DNA of 64,000 nucleotides from Pseudozyma flocculosa PF-1. Lineage: Eukaryota; Basidiomycota; Ustilaginomycetes; Ustilaginales; Ustilaginaceae. Below the pieces are notes generated by a model. That model had not been told where the DNA came from. It saw nothing but the letters and a program-made list of their open reading frames with translations, and made no database searches. The translations under genes and the position numbers were made by a program. The number at the start of each line of letters is the position of its first letter. Positions within the stretch are counted from its first letter, which is position 1. Shown here one piece after another: positions 24,330-36,051 of this stretch. Where the stretch lies: NCBI RefSeq assembly GCF_000417875.1, contig NW_006920885.1:522692-586691 (forward strand), in the 5' to 3' direction.

Positions 24330-26090
24330 ATGCCCGCCGCTCTCACGCTGACAGAGACGTTGGCGCCATCGTCGGAGCGTGTCGTCGTCGGCACGCCATG
24401 CAGCTCGCCGAGGCGGAGCACGACGACGATCCGTCGCAAGGCGCCTCCCAAGCTCACGCCCGACCTGCTCGAGGCGCTACCACCCATGCCCCCCACGCCT
24501 TCCATGCCACACAGCCCGCACCTTGCCGCCGAACAGGCTCGTTCGGCCTTCCTGACTCCTCCCGTGGCGGCCGAGGCGGAAGCGACGACGAGGACACTGC
24601 GGCGAAGCGCGAGCTCGGGCGAACCGCAGCTGGCGCCGATGCTGGAGCGTGGCGACGTCGTCGGCCCGGCGAGCATGACGCCGCTGAGAAGGCAGTTTGT
24701 CCTCGACATCGACGAGGCGGCCGTCGAGGCCAGGCGGAGCGAACATCCAGACACGACGATCCGCAGCCTCGTCGATGCGGAAAGGGCGGCAAAGTCGCAG
24801 CAACAGCCCCCCAGTCGACGCGGCCATCTGCGCTGGTTCTCGAGCCAGGACCGGAGCCGGAGCCGGAGTCGGGACGAGGAACGCGATGGCAAGACCCCCT
24901 CCACCGCCGCCGCCACCACCACAATTGCGGCTGAGAGCGGCGGGAGCGCATCCAAGAAGCCAGCGGGGAAGGGACTGCTGCGAAGCCTGTCGTTTTTCCG
25001 CCGCTCCCCATCGTCCTCACGGACACCCTCCGACGCCAGTACGTCGGTCCCTGCATCGTTTTCTTCCTTGTCATTGTCGTCGTCGACGTCGTCGTCGTCG
25101 TCACGCTCGCGCAGGCCCGGGTTCCTGAAGCGGCGCGCGTCGAAGCGCGGGCCCATCTCGCCGCCCAAGTCGGTCGTCCATCTGCAGGGCGGCAGCCCAA
25201 TCATGGCCCTCCGGTCCATTGAGCCGGAAGCAAGCCCAGCGAGGAGCGGCACGGCGACGTCGACGCCGCTTCCTCTCATCTGTGAGCCCGCGCATGGTCC
25301 GCCCATCGACCTCAAAAAGGAGGAGACCATGAACATGGCCCCGTCACATGCTGGCGTCTGCGGTGCTGAGGGTGGCAGCGACAAAAGCCTCGGTCTTTTG
25401 CACGACGAGATCCAAGCGCCGCTCAGTTCGGAGGCCATGTCGTCGGCGTCACGCAGCGATGACAGCAGCAGCATCAGCAGCAGGCCGCCCACGCCCTCGA
25501 GCCGGCCGGCGCGCTCGCAGCACCGTCAGTCTGCGTCGCCGCCGCCCAAGGCGATCCCCCGGCTCGACCGGGTCGAGGAGGCGATCCAGGAAGCCCTCTA
25601 CGCTTCGGCCGTCGAGGCCGATACGCCCAAGCGGGAAAACGCATTTCCCGACGATCTCGGCGAGTCGTGCGACATCCTCGAGCCGGTGCTGGTCCAAGAC
25701 CCATCGGGGCCGCAGCGGCCACGTTCGCACATGTCGTGCCTGATCTCCGATCCGCCTCTCGTCGTCTTTGGCACGGCTCCGGATCAGATGCAGGTGCAGG
25801 AACAGGTGCAGGTGCAAGAACAAGCCAAGCCGCCGCCGCCAACGACGGCATCGACAAAGACGTCGCCGTCGCTACCGACGCTGCGCGAGTTTGAGCGCCA
25901 GCTCAAGCGCACCCTCTCGTCGGCCGCCACGCACCACCCCTTCCTCTTGCGGCAGCGCACGTTTCGACGCGCCTCGGACGACGACGGCGGCGCCAGCAGC
26001 GGGTCGTCCGAGACCGGTCTGCCTTGCTCGCTCGTCTCGACGGCGAGCGAGGCCGACGACGAACGCAAACGCGGAGAAGAGAGCGGCAAT

Positions 26091-26129
<39 letters not shown>

Positions 26130-26246
26130 GAGGCGCCGTCTCTGTGCGACGTCGAACCGTGGACTGGTCCCAACGGCCCTCCGATCGTCGTCGGCGGCGA
26201 TGGTGGCGGAGATGCCGTGACCCAGCGGCCGCAGCTGGTGGCTTGA
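24330..26246 (+). CDS. Unrecognised serine-rich protein
   Basis: This single-exon frame encodes 638 residues from MPAALTLTETLAPSSERV. I do not recognise it. The composition is mostly disordered: Ser/Arg/Pro-rich with a KKPAGKGLLRSLSFFRR basic patch near residue 210, and a poly-Ser run (about residues 588-600) encoded by AGC repeats at 26091-26128. Short folded-looking islands are MTPLRRQFVLDIDEAAVEAR (about residue 116) and LREFERQLKRTLSS (about 518). There is a short QVQEQVQVQEQ run near residue 489. No signal peptide or membrane helix is visible. The ATG lies in a plausible context. It is tail-to-tail with REV3, 202 bases apart. The continuous frame and codon bias toward C/G at third positions support a real gene; function is unknown. 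Confidence 0.7.
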
Positions 26247-26448
26247 TTCCCACGGCGGCCAGCGCAACTCTCTCCCTTCTCTTTCTGTTTCTCGTTACCA
26301 TGAACGCCTACCGCTCTGCATTCACATACCCTCCCTGCCCCTGCGCCTCGCTTTGTTGTCCTAGCATGCCCCTTCTTTCGCAACCATCGTCGGGCCTCTT
26401 GCAGTATGTTAACATCCTTGCTCCAACGCCATCGCGCCCTCTTGATCG

Positions 26449-29400
26449 TCACGCTCCGTCTGCGTTGGATCGCCAGGCGAGCCGCACCTCGCCCCGCCGC
26501 GTCTCCTCGCCATCCAGGAGCGCAGCTACGTACTCGGCGACGGCGCGCGAGTCGTCCGTGTCCCTCTGGCTCTTGACTTTCGAGTAGAGGATGGGGCAGT
26601 CGAGCGAGATGCAGGGCACGTCGCCGCGCGCGCTCGGCGCCAAGCCGGCGCACGTGGCGCAGATGTGCTCGATGGCGCGCAGCCGCACCTCGTTGAAGTG
26701 GAGCGCCGACTGCGTCCGGTGGATGCTCGACAGCGGATCCTGCTGGCAGTCGAGGCAGACTTGGTTCTCGGTCCGCGCCGTGCACACGTAGCACGTCTCG
26801 GTGCGGTAGTGCACGTTGAGCGTAGGCAACGCCGCCGCCGCCGAGGATGCACCCGCCGACCGCGTCTTGCCGCCCACCACGGCGTCGTCTGCTTCGCCAT
26901 CAACCTTTCCCTCACCGTCGCTGGCGGCTCCGTCGGCCCCTGCTCCCTTTCTGGCATCGCTGCCGACGGCGACGGGCGGAGCTATAGGTCGCCGGTGCCA
27001 CCGCGTGTTGACCGTCTTGGGCAGCTCGTGGTACCACGCTTCGACGTCGGCGCCGAGCAGGTTAAAGACGCGGGCCAGCGGCGGGATGATGGTGCGGGTG
27101 ATGTAGTACTGGGCGTTGATCTGCATCTGCGGGTTGCGCAGCATCACCTCGGGCGACACGGCCTGAGCATTGAGGCGCGCCTTTGGCTCGCCCTGCGAAA
27201 TAATATAGGGCACGCGCTCGGCGTGCTGCGGCTCGCTGCGCGGGTCGGCCAGCATCTTGCGCGACGCCACCGCCGCGCCGGGCGGCGGCGCCACCTTGTC
27301 GCTGTAGCTGCCCAGCCGCACCTCTTTGGCAAAGATGAAGTCCTGGATCGACACGCGGCCCTCGATAATCTTGCGGAACTGGCGCTGGCAAAAGGCCTTG
27401 ACGGCCGACAGGTCGCGCGAGCGGAAGAGGATGCGGATCGACGCCTCGAGGATGCGCTGCAGCGCCGGATGGCCGTCGCGTCGCACCGTCTCGATGCCCT
27501 TGGCGTCGAAGCCCGGCTCGGTCTCGTCGGGCGTCTCGTACTTGAAGCCCACGTAGCGCTTCTTTGCCAAGAGCACCGAAGGCAGGTAGACCTTTTCAAA
27601 CTTGAGCTTGACGGGCGCCGGGTTCATCAGAGTGACGGCGTCGGCGATCTCGTAGCCGATGCGGAAGGCGTCGTCCTTGGTGCGCCCGGGCAGGTAGACA
27701 AACAAGCTGTCGGTGTCGCCGTAGACGACCTGGGCGTTCCAGCGCTCCGAGCCGTTGATGAGGTCCATCGCCTTTTCCAGCGTCTCGCGGCCCGTCTGGA
27801 CGATGGCGTCGGCGATCTCGACGCAAGGCATCCGTCCCGAGTAGGACGCGCTCGTGTAGCCGTAGGTGACGTTGGCCAGCAGCTTGAGCGAGAGCTGACG
27901 CGCGTTCTGGATCCGCTGGAACGCGCGGTCGCCCTTGGTCCCCTTCATCGAGCCTTTCACCATGACGCGCGTGTCGAGGATCTCGGAGAGCATCTTGGCC
28001 AGCAGGCTGCGGCGAACGTGGGGCTTGACAAATAGCAGGCCGTTGGACGAGATGTTGACGTCGTCCTTGAGCAGGCTCAGCAGCCCCTTGGGCAGCTCGA
28101 GCTCGGTGACGCCAAACTTTGACGTACCGCGGAACGCCGAGACGCGGCCCAGGCACGTCGAGTAGCAGAAGTTGTGCGCGATCATGATGCTCGGGTAGAG
28201 CGACTGGAAGTCGAGCACCATCAGCGGACCCTTGTAGAAGGCCGATTGCGGCTCCATGATGAGCGGCAGCGCCTCGGCGGCATTCTGCTTGCCCACCTGC
28301 GAGCGGTTGGGCGAGATGAGCACGAAGCTCTCGGGCTTGGCGATCCGCAGCATAATCGACTCAACCTTGAACTGCGAGCCGCGGCTGATGACTGAGAAAA
28401 AGTCGATGCCGTAGATGCGCGCAAACTCGGCGGTCCGCAGCACGTACTCGGACTCCTGGATGATTTCGAGGACGAGCTCGGCGGCATCGACGTAGTAGCG
28501 CAGCGTCCGGACGATGCCCTCGGCACGTCCGCTGCGATACCACTCGGTCAGCTGCTCGTAGGAGAATTTGGGTATGCGGCGATGAAGCAGGTGGTAGCAC
28601 ACGTTCTCCCGGCTGTAGACGTTGAGCGCCAGCTCGCCCTTCATCAGCCGCCACAGGTTGAGCACATGGCGACCCGTGATCCGCAGCGCCGAGCTCTGCG
28701 TCCAGGCATAATTGTCCGACTTGCCGCCGGCGCGACCCGTGTTCTGATAAAGGACGCGGCCGAGTTCGGGGACCAGGTCGTAGTCGAACGCCCTCATGGC
28801 CCGCTCGACGAGGTAGCCCCACGACGCGCTATGGATCTCCCAGCCCACCAGGATCTCGGGATCAAAGGCGCGCACGAGATCGACCAATGCGTTGAAGAGG
28901 TCCAGCTCACTGTCCACAGTCTCGATAGCGAGATTGCTGAGCCCGAGCCGCTCGACGTGGATGAGGCCGCTGCCGCCTTCGACATTGATCAGCAGGCCAG
29001 TCCGCAGGTCCGATCGCGATCCGGTATCCTGCAGCTCTTCGTCTTCGTTCTGAAAGCTGTACGCGATGGCCTCGACTGCGTCCTGGGCCGGGTCGGGAAA
29101 GAGGCCGCCGCGGGTGCAGCAATGCACCTCGACGGCCAGGATCGTCATGTGCTGCTTGTCGCGAGCCACCAGCGAGGTGGGCGCGTGCTGGCTCACCTTG
29201 AAGCCGAACTCGTTGGGCTGCGTCGTCCCCTCAATTTGTGACAGCAGTCTGCGACGCCGCCGCCGCGACTTTTCGCGCACCGCCAGCGCCTCGTTGTACC
29301 TCCAGGCATCCACCTCGAGCCGGGTCGGTGGCGGCGGTCCAAACTGCCAGCGCCGCCGATTGGGCGTCGGGCCTGTAGCCTCGCCCGGACTCTCGCTGTC

Positions 29401-31662
29401 CCAGTGCTGGAAGTGGCGTAGAAACGACAGCGTGTTCGACTGGAAGCGGAAGAGCCGGCCGGCGTACTCACGCGCGTGCTCCGGCACGTCTTCCGGCCTG
29501 CTGAAGAATGGATCCTGGTGCAGCTCACGTACCATGTCGAAATGGCCAAATGACTGCGTCACCGCCAGGCGCGGAGGGGCGGGCTCGCGGAAGGTGTAGC
29601 ACCGGGACGACGACGCCCGGCGATCAGCAGCGCGCGCTGGGCGACTGACCGCTGAAGCTGCCACCGAAGCAAAAAGGGGGGCGGTCGTCCCCGTCGAGGC
29701 GGTTGATGCGGTCGAAGCAAGCGAGGCGGGATGCTGCTGGGTAAGGATTTCAGGCGGTCGCGGTACCTCGGCCTGACCGTTAGGCGGCGTTGCCGTGGAG
29801 TTGCTGGCGAAACGCACGCGAGGCGTCTTTCCCGCCGGGGATGGATTGGTACCGGAACGAGTGGTCGCTGCGGCGCTTCGCGAAGCGGCCTCAGACCACG
29901 TCTTGATCTGTCTTGATAGATCCGACCCTTCTCCGGAAGGGCCGCTAGCACCCACTGCCGTGCTCGTACCGACGCGAGGCTGCATCAGGCCGTCGTCGCC
30001 ATTCTCAGCTCGCAGCTTGACCTTCTTGGGGCTCGGCGTGGGGCTGTTGGTGAAGAGGCTCTGCGATGAACGGTTGCTGCCGGTACGGTGCAGCGGCTTG
30101 CTGCCGAGGACCGGGGTGCCAGGAGCCTCCCCATCGACCTCGTCCGGTGGCGCCTGGTCGGCCTCGTCCTCCTCCAGGTCCGTGTCGACGTCATGCTCTT
30201 GGGCCGACTTTGCCGTTTCTACCTGGTCCAGCCTTGACCGAAACTCTTGACTCTTGAAGAATTTGAGGTCCACCTCGCTCTCATCGTCGTCTTCATCGAC
30301 GTCAGCCTGGTTGCCTTCGCGAACGGCGGAAGGCCGGAGGGTTCCGCCTTGTGTCATCGAGTAATCGAGATCGTAAAGCCGGCAAGATGAGGCTGGACCA
30401 GAGCGCTGCGTGTATGGATCGGCGACGGCAGCGGCGGCGGTGGTCGTCGGATCATCGTCCGAGTAAGGATGAAAAACCTCGACCGCATCGAAAGTCGTCA
30501 TGATGTAGTCGTCGAGCGGCGGTCGCTTGGTAAAGTGGTCGGCCCTGCGTTCCCGCTCGACCGTCTTTGCCTTTTCGTCGGCGAGGCGCTTGGCGAGCAG
30601 CATCCGCATACGCTCCTCTGACATCCACTTTGGGCTTTCGCCCGTCTGGTACTGGCGTCGCTGGACCTCGGCCGCGTCGCCACCGACCGGGATCGACGGC
30701 GGTAGCCCTGCAGCGAGGCGGCGCATCCTCTCGTCGTCCCAGAGACCTCGGAGGCTAGGCACGAGCTTCTCGTCCTGGTCCGCACCTGCGGCAGCGGCGG
30801 AGGCGTTCTCGTCAAAGTCGTGGTGGAGCTCTCGTGCACGGAGCTTGCGTCGGTTGACGATCCAATGTGCGTTGGCGTCGATCTCGATCTGGCAGTGCGA
30901 GGCTCGGTGGATCTCCTGGCCCTGCAGCTTGGCGGTTGGGATCGTGTTGCGGTTCCACAGCTTGGCTTCGGGGCCAAGCGGGGTCCCGTGCTCGTCGGAT
31001 GCGACGTCGTCGCCTTCGGGCACGGGGAGGCGGAAGCGTGCGTCGTCGAGGTCGAGGTAGTCGCAGCCAAAGATGCTGTAGTCGAGCATGAACTGGAGCT
31101 GGTATCGGATGTGGATCTCGTAGGGCTGGAATACGGTCTTCATTACGCCTCCGCTCTCGAGGATGGCGGCGAGGCGGTAGCTGTGGGATGGGTCGATGAA
31201 GGAGATCTTGAGGAAGTAGGTGTAGCCGAGGTGGTAGCCGTAGAAGTCGACGCCCTTGCAAAGGTGGATGGCGGCGATGAACTGGTTGCTCTCCGGGTCG
31301 TCTGGGTTACGGCGGAGAGAGACGGCCATGGCCGCGTTGAGCTCGCGGCCGAGCCGGTGGATGTAGCGGAGGACGTGGGCGGGCTCGAGGCTTGCCTTGT
31401 ACCTTACGTAGCAGTAGGGGAAGACGTTGTGCACATGGAGGCACACGCGCTGACCGGCGGGGGTGGCGCCAAAGATGCGGAGGACGGGTACCTTGCGGAG
31501 GGGCTGTCCCTCTGCGTTGAAGGCGCACTCTGTGCGGTCGAGGCCCGATGGGTATGTGAGGACATGGTCGATGTTGATGAGTCGGACGCGGAAGAAGCTG
31601 TGCTTCTGCTTTGGCGGCGGGGACGTCTGCCGCTTTGACGGATCCGCATCGAGGCCGACCAT
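26449..31662 (-). CDS. REV3: DNA polymerase zeta catalytic subunit REV3
   Basis: One exon encodes 1737 residues. The N-terminus (FRVRLINIDHVLTYPS, then RIFGATPAGQRVCLHVH) matches Rev3. B-family polymerase motif A (DFQSLYPSI) is near residue 1149, motif B (KLLANVTYGYTSASYSGRMP) near 1262 and motif C (YGDTDS) near 1312. Two C-terminal cysteine clusters are present: CysA (CYVC...CLDC) near 1620 and CysB (CATC...CISLDC) near 1664, the latter binding an iron-sulfur cluster and the accessory subunits in the family. The exonuclease motifs are degenerate (AVEVH in place of D-x-E), as expected because Rev3 lacks proofreading. Rev3 with Rev7 extends mismatched or damaged termini in translesion synthesis in the nucleus. 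Residues about 400-660 are a disordered linker. The gene is divergent from PP2A-A. Confidence 0.96.
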   Translation of the reverse strand: MVGLDADPSKRQTSPPPKQKHSFFRVRLINIDHVLTYPSGLDRTECAFNAEGQPLRKVPVLRIFGATPAGQRVCLHVHNVFPYCYVRYKASLEPAHVLRYIHRLGRELNAAMAVSLRRNPDDPESNQFIAAIHLCKGVDFYGYHLGYTYFLKISFIDPSHSYRLAAILESGGVMKTVFQPYEIHIRYQLQFMLDYSIFGCDYLDLDDARFRLPVPEGDDVASDEHGTPLGPEAKLWNRNTIPTAKLQGQEIHRASHCQIEIDANAHWIVNRRKLRARELHHDFDENASAAAAGADQDEKLVPSLRGLWDDERMRRLAAGLPPSIPVGGDAAEVQRRQYQTGESPKWMSEERMRMLLAKRLADEKAKTVERERRADHFTKRPPLDDYIMTTFDAVEVFHPYSDDDPTTTAAAAVADPYTQRSGPASSCRLYDLDYSMTQGGTLRPSAVREGNQADVDEDDDESEVDLKFFKSQEFRSRLDQVETAKSAQEHDVDTDLEEDEADQAPPDEVDGEAPGTPVLGSKPLHRTGSNRSSQSLFTNSPTPSPKKVKLRAENGDDGLMQPRVGTSTAVGASGPSGEGSDLSRQIKTWSEAASRSAAATTRSGTNPSPAGKTPRVRFASNSTATPPNGQAEVPRPPEILTQQHPASLASTASTASTGTTAPLFASVAASAVSRPARAADRRASSSRCYTFREPAPPRLAVTQSFGHFDMVRELHQDPFFSRPEDVPEHAREYAGRLFRFQSNTLSFLRHFQHWDSESPGEATGPTPNRRRWQFGPPPPTRLEVDAWRYNEALAVREKSRRRRRRLLSQIEGTTQPNEFGFKVSQHAPTSLVARDKQHMTILAVEVHCCTRGGLFPDPAQDAVEAIAYSFQNEDEELQDTGSRSDLRTGLLINVEGGSGLIHVERLGLSNLAIETVDSELDLFNALVDLVRAFDPEILVGWEIHSASWGYLVERAMRAFDYDLVPELGRVLYQNTGRAGGKSDNYAWTQSSALRITGRHVLNLWRLMKGELALNVYSRENVCYHLLHRRIPKFSYEQLTEWYRSGRAEGIVRTLRYYVDAAELVLEIIQESEYVLRTAEFARIYGIDFFSVISRGSQFKVESIMLRIAKPESFVLISPNRSQVGKQNAAEALPLIMEPQSAFYKGPLMVLDFQSLYPSIMIAHNFCYSTCLGRVSAFRGTSKFGVTELELPKGLLSLLKDDVNISSNGLLFVKPHVRRSLLAKMLSEILDTRVMVKGSMKGTKGDRAFQRIQNARQLSLKLLANVTYGYTSASYSGRMPCVEIADAIVQTGRETLEKAMDLINGSERWNAQVVYGDTDSLFVYLPGRTKDDAFRIGYEIADAVTLMNPAPVKLKFEKVYLPSVLLAKKRYVGFKYETPDETEPGFDAKGIETVRRDGHPALQRILEASIRILFRSRDLSAVKAFCQRQFRKIIEGRVSIQDFIFAKEVRLGSYSDKVAPPPGAAVASRKMLADPRSEPQHAERVPYIISQGEPKARLNAQAVSPEVMLRNPQMQINAQYYITRTIIPPLARVFNLLGADVEAWYHELPKTVNTRWHRRPIAPPVAVGSDARKGAGADGAASDGEGKVDGEADDAVVGGKTRSAGASSAAAALPTLNVHYRTETCYVCTARTENQVCLDCQQDPLSSIHRTQSALHFNEVRLRAIEHICATCAGLAPSARGDVPCISLDCPILYSKVKSQRDTDDSRAVAEYVAALLDGEETRRGEVRLAWRSNADGA

Positions 31663-33195
31663 GGCGGCGGCGGTGGTAGCGGCGGTACTAGGACGGTCGA
31701 GGTCTGCTGTGAGTCTATGTGGTGGACAGTGGGTGGACAGTGGGTAGGATCACATGCTGTCTGTGTATCGGTGCGAGGCGCTGCTCCGGCGGGCTGATGT
31801 GGTTGCTGCCGCGAGGAGCGCGATGGGACTGGAGTATAGACACGAGGGAAGGTCTAGGGCCGGACGTGGTCATTGCGCGAGAGGTTGATCGGAGGGCCGG
31901 TCTGGTCCAATGCGTCGACGAGACGATGGCGAGCAGAAGACGAAGAGACGAGGCCGGGATGATGGTTGGTGGCAGTGGCAGTAGTGGCGGCGGTGGAGGA
32001 GGGCGCAGCGGGCGAGCGAAGAGGTGTTGGACCCTGCGCCAGCGAGTTGCGTGGGTGGTCCGTGGGTCTCTTAGCTTGTTTGGCCTTTCGATCTCAAATC
32101 TGTCGGGCTGGATGGACACACAGAGAGATAGAGAGGGCCAATCCTGACGCAAGCCAGATGGAGGCCCCATGGACCAGCCTGCTGGCCAGGCACGCACGCC
32201 AGGGCTCGAGATCGCCTGGCATGCTTCGCGTCAGGCGGGGGGGCCTGGCAGAAAAGCAGCCAAGCCAGCAGGCGATTTTTCCCTTTTTTTCGTGCAGGCC
32301 ACGCTCTCCAGGTCAACGCCAGGCGGGGTGGCCTGCGCGTCGGTCTGGCCTGGCCTGGCCTGGCCTGCCAGAGTAGTCGAGGGGCCAGATAGCCCAGCGC
32401 CTGCCCACGACCTGACCTGGCCCAGGCTCCAGCCGTGCGTACGTGTATGGATGGATGGATGTGTTTGCGCGTGAGGCAGGGCGAGGCCAAAGGGTGGCCG
32501 GTGTGCGTGTGTGTGTCGGCAGCCCCCAACGCCGCCACGCCGCCACGCCGTCCGCCGCCCGCCGCCGCCTTCTTGGCTCGTCGTCGCACCAACACCACCA
32601 TCACCGCCGCCCTTCCACCCCCTCTCTCGCACTCACACACAATCCAACGCGCACACCTCTACTGTCTGCCTATCGCATTCACCCTTCACTCTTTCTATTC
32701 TCCCCTCGTCGCACTTCGCCTTGGCCCGCTCTCCCATCGATCTCTCGTCAGTCTTGTCAGGCAGCCGCGCCACTACTCTCACTTGGACGCCCTGTGAAAA
32801 CGACACCAGCACCGCGCCGTCCACCTCGCGCACCTTCCTCCCTGCTGCCGTCGCTGCACCAACCCGTTGCACCAGCCCAATTCGAGACAGACAGCGCCGA
32901 TTCACCCTTGCGGAACGCGTCTTGTCGCCTCTTCCTGTGTTTCTCTCTGCATTCGTTGGATCGACGCCCACAGCCCGCCCTTTCTTCCGTTCGGTGCGCA
33001 GACTAGCATCTGTAAGCCTCTTCCGCTCTCTGCAGCCGCATCTCAGACGAGGCCGTCTCGCGCAAATCCGCCGTCGGCTCATTCATCCGTCTCCTTCCGC
33101 TCCTCTGCTTTGATTGTCGGCACTTTCGCCTGCCTCTGCCCTCTCGACCTCGCCCCTCGCCCACGATCCCCAGCGCATCGCCTCACGCCAGCAGC
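31663..33195. other. Divergent upstream region, REV3 / PP2A-A
   Basis: These 1.5 kb between two start codons hold a (GGCCT)n block at about 32344-32369 and GTGTGT/GGATGGATGGATG short runs (about 32450 and 32500). From 32590 the plus strand becomes pyrimidine-rich, which fits the 5' leader of the PP2A-A gene. No gene is seen. Confidence 0.6.
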
Positions 33196-35280
33196 ATGAA
33201 CAACGACGAGGAGCTTTTCCCCATCGCCATCCTCATCGATGAGCTCAAGTCCGACGATGTCACCCTAAGACTCAACGCCATCCACCGCATCTCGACCATC
33301 GCACTCGCTCTCGGACCCAAGCGCGCCAGAAACGAGCTCATCCCCTTCCTCCAGGACTCGCTCGACGATGAGGACGAGGTCCTCCTCGCCCTCGCAGAGG
33401 AGCTCGGCTCCGGCTTCGTCGAGTACCTTGGCGGGCCCGCCTTTGCCCACCTCCTCCTCGGCCCCCTAGAGAACCTCGCCGCCGTCGAGGAGACCGTCGT
33501 TCGGGAGAAGGTGAGCGTCGTGCACGAGTCTGTCCTCGGCCGCCGATCCACAGAGAGGTGCTGCCATCCGTCGCACGCGTCTTTCCCGGTCGTAGCAGCC
33601 CCCGCATCTGCACCTGCAGACCTCTGACCTGTCTGCTGCCCGTCTTGCCCTTTGCCCCGTTCTACCGTCGTAGGCTTCGGAGTCGATCACAAAAATCGCC
33701 GAGGTGTTGTCGGAAGCGCAGGTGGCCGAGTACTACCTCCCCCTCCTCAACCGCCTCACGAGCGGCGACTGGTTCACGTCGCGCACCAGCGCCACGTCGC
33801 TATACGCCGCCGTCTACCCCAAGGCGTCACCAGAGGCGCAGGAGCAGCTCATCAAGATGTTTGCCGGCCTCTGCAACGACGACACCCCCATGGTCCGACG
33901 CGCAGCGGCAAGAGACCTCGGGCCTTTTGCCAAGAATCTCACAAAGGAGCTCATTGTCTCGGACATTATCCCGCTCTACCGCAAGCTGTCTTCCGACGAC
34001 CAGGACAGCGTCCGCCTGCTCACGGTCCAGGACCTCATCGCCATTGCCGAGTCGCTCGACCACGAGGAGTCGAAAAACTACCTTTTGCCATCGATCCGGA
34101 GCGCGGTCCAGGACAAGAGCTGGAGGGTCCGGTATATGGTCGCCGACCACTTTGTCAAGGTGAGTGCCGCCAGCACGGACGCGGACTTGACGACGCTGCT
34201 GCTGTGAGTCCGATCGAGCTGGACCGCCACTGACCGCCTACATCGCGAATCCCTTTCCACCTCCGCCTCGCTGTTGTCTTGCTGCAGCTCGCGTCGGCTG
34301 TCGGGGAGGATGTGGTCCGCGACGAGCTGGTCATGGCTTTTGTCCACCTGCTGCGGGACAACGAGGCCGAGGTGCGGACGGCGGGCGCCGGGCAGGTGCC
34401 TGGCTTTGCCAAGCTGGTCGACCAGGACATTATCCTGGCCCGCCTGATGCCGTGCGTGCGCGAGCTCTCGAGCGACGCGTCTCAGCACGTTCGCGCGGCG
34501 CTGGGCACCCAGATCAGCGGGCTGGCGCCGCTGCTGGGCAAGGAGGCCACCATCGAGCACCTGCTGCCGCTCTTCCTCCACCTGCTCAAGGACGAGTTCC
34601 CCGATGTCCGCCTCAACATCATCTCGAAGCTGGAGCAGGTCAATGAGGTGATTGGCATCGAGCTCCTCTCGCAGTCGCTGCTGCCCGCCATCGTCGAGCT
34701 GGCCGAGGACAAGCAGTGGCGCGTGCGGCAGGCCATCATCGAGTACATTCCGCTGCTGGCCAACCAGCTGGGCGTCCAGTTCTTTGACGAGCAGCTGAGC
34801 AACCTGTGCATGTCCTGGCTCGGCGACACCGTCTTTTCCATCCGCGAGGCGGCCACCGTCAACCTCAAGAAGCTCACCGACGTCTTTGGCGTCGAGTGGG
34901 CCAGGCAGACGATCATCCCCAAGGTGCTGCAGATGGGCACCCACCCCAACTACCTCTACCGGATGACGACCATCTTTGCCATTACGACGATGGCGCCCTC
35001 GCTCAACACGGCGGCCATCAACGACAGTGTGCTCGAGACGGTGGTGCCCATGGTCGACGACCCGATCCCCAACATCCGCTTCAACGTGGCCAAGGCGTTT
35101 GAGGTGCTCGCATCCGTCCTCACCCAGACGCCCGAGGGCAAGCAGGTGGTGGCGAGCCGGATCGTGCCGGCGCTCGAGAAGCTCAAGGAGGACTCGGATG
35201 CCGACGTGCGCTACTTTGCCCAGAAGGCCTACGAGGTGGCCAGCCAGCAGCAGCAGCAGCCGTCTACGGGTACGTGCTAG
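33196..35280 (+). CDS. TPD3: PP2A scaffold (65-kDa A) regulatory subunit
   Basis: Three exons, 33196-33510, 33674-34159 and 34288-35280, join in phase 0 and give 597 residues, near the usual length of about 590. The protein starts [20 protein letters not shown] and consists of HEAT repeats throughout. The exon junction VVREK/ASESI matches the family at the second to third repeat. Further hallmarks are [29 protein letters not shown] and [17 protein letters not shown]. The A subunit holds the catalytic C and variable B subunits of protein phosphatase 2A in cytosol and nucleus. A long 5' leader (pyrimidine-rich, 32590-33195) precedes the start codon. Introns are 163 and 128 nt. TPD3 is the yeast name. 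Confidence 0.96.
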
Positions 35281-36051
35281 AGCTGTCGAGATGCTCAGTC
35301 TTGTCGTCCCGGGTCGTTGCGGGCAGAGCGGTGCGCTGACCGATTCGATATCCGCCTCCTCTTTGCCTTTCCTTTGTCCCTCTCACGCTCCTCTCGACTT
35401 CCTTGCTGCTTCGCCCCCTCCTCGTCTGTGTCCGCGGATCGTCGTGCATGTAGCCTGAGATAGACGGACGGCGCGAGCGGCTGCTGAAATTCGGAAAAGA
35501 ACGTCGAACCGGTCCCCCCTTGCTGCCCTGATCGCCCTGGCTTGATCTGGTACTGTTTGAGCCACGGTGGCTAGTCAAGGTCTCGCTCCTGCTCCTGCTG
35601 TATGCTTTCGCGCACCTCCGAAACCGACCTAGCCGTGGCCGCGATGGCGGAGCGAGACGAGATACTCTGCGGGACAGTCCTTCCATCAACCTCCAATTTT
35701 CACGACCCTTTTCCCGCGTCATTTTTCTCCCCTCGGCTCGCGCCGGCCGTTTTGTCGCGACCCTTGGCCCCTCGACCAACTGGGGGGCGCGCGCTTCGGG
35801 CGAATGGTCCAACATGCGATATGCCGGCAGTCTGCACTCGTCGAGCGAGGCTTTCGTCTCCATTTCGCCCCCCGCAGCGACGGCAACGACATGCATCGCC
35901 GCCCAGCATGCACATCACCCGCCCCCTGCACTCGGCGTCGTTGAGTCAGTCAGGGATGGGAGCGTCTCTGATTCGATTTCTGTGTCGGTATCGGTATGGG
36001 GGTCACAAAGCCAAAGTAAGGCGAAGCGACGGAACGCAACGGGGGAAAGAT
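35281..36051. other. Spacer between convergent genes
   Basis: This 770-base stretch lies between the 3' ends of PP2A-A and the acyl-CoA-binding protein. It should contain both terminators. No gene is recognisable, and open frames on both strands are overlapping GC-rich shadows. Confidence 0.6.
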
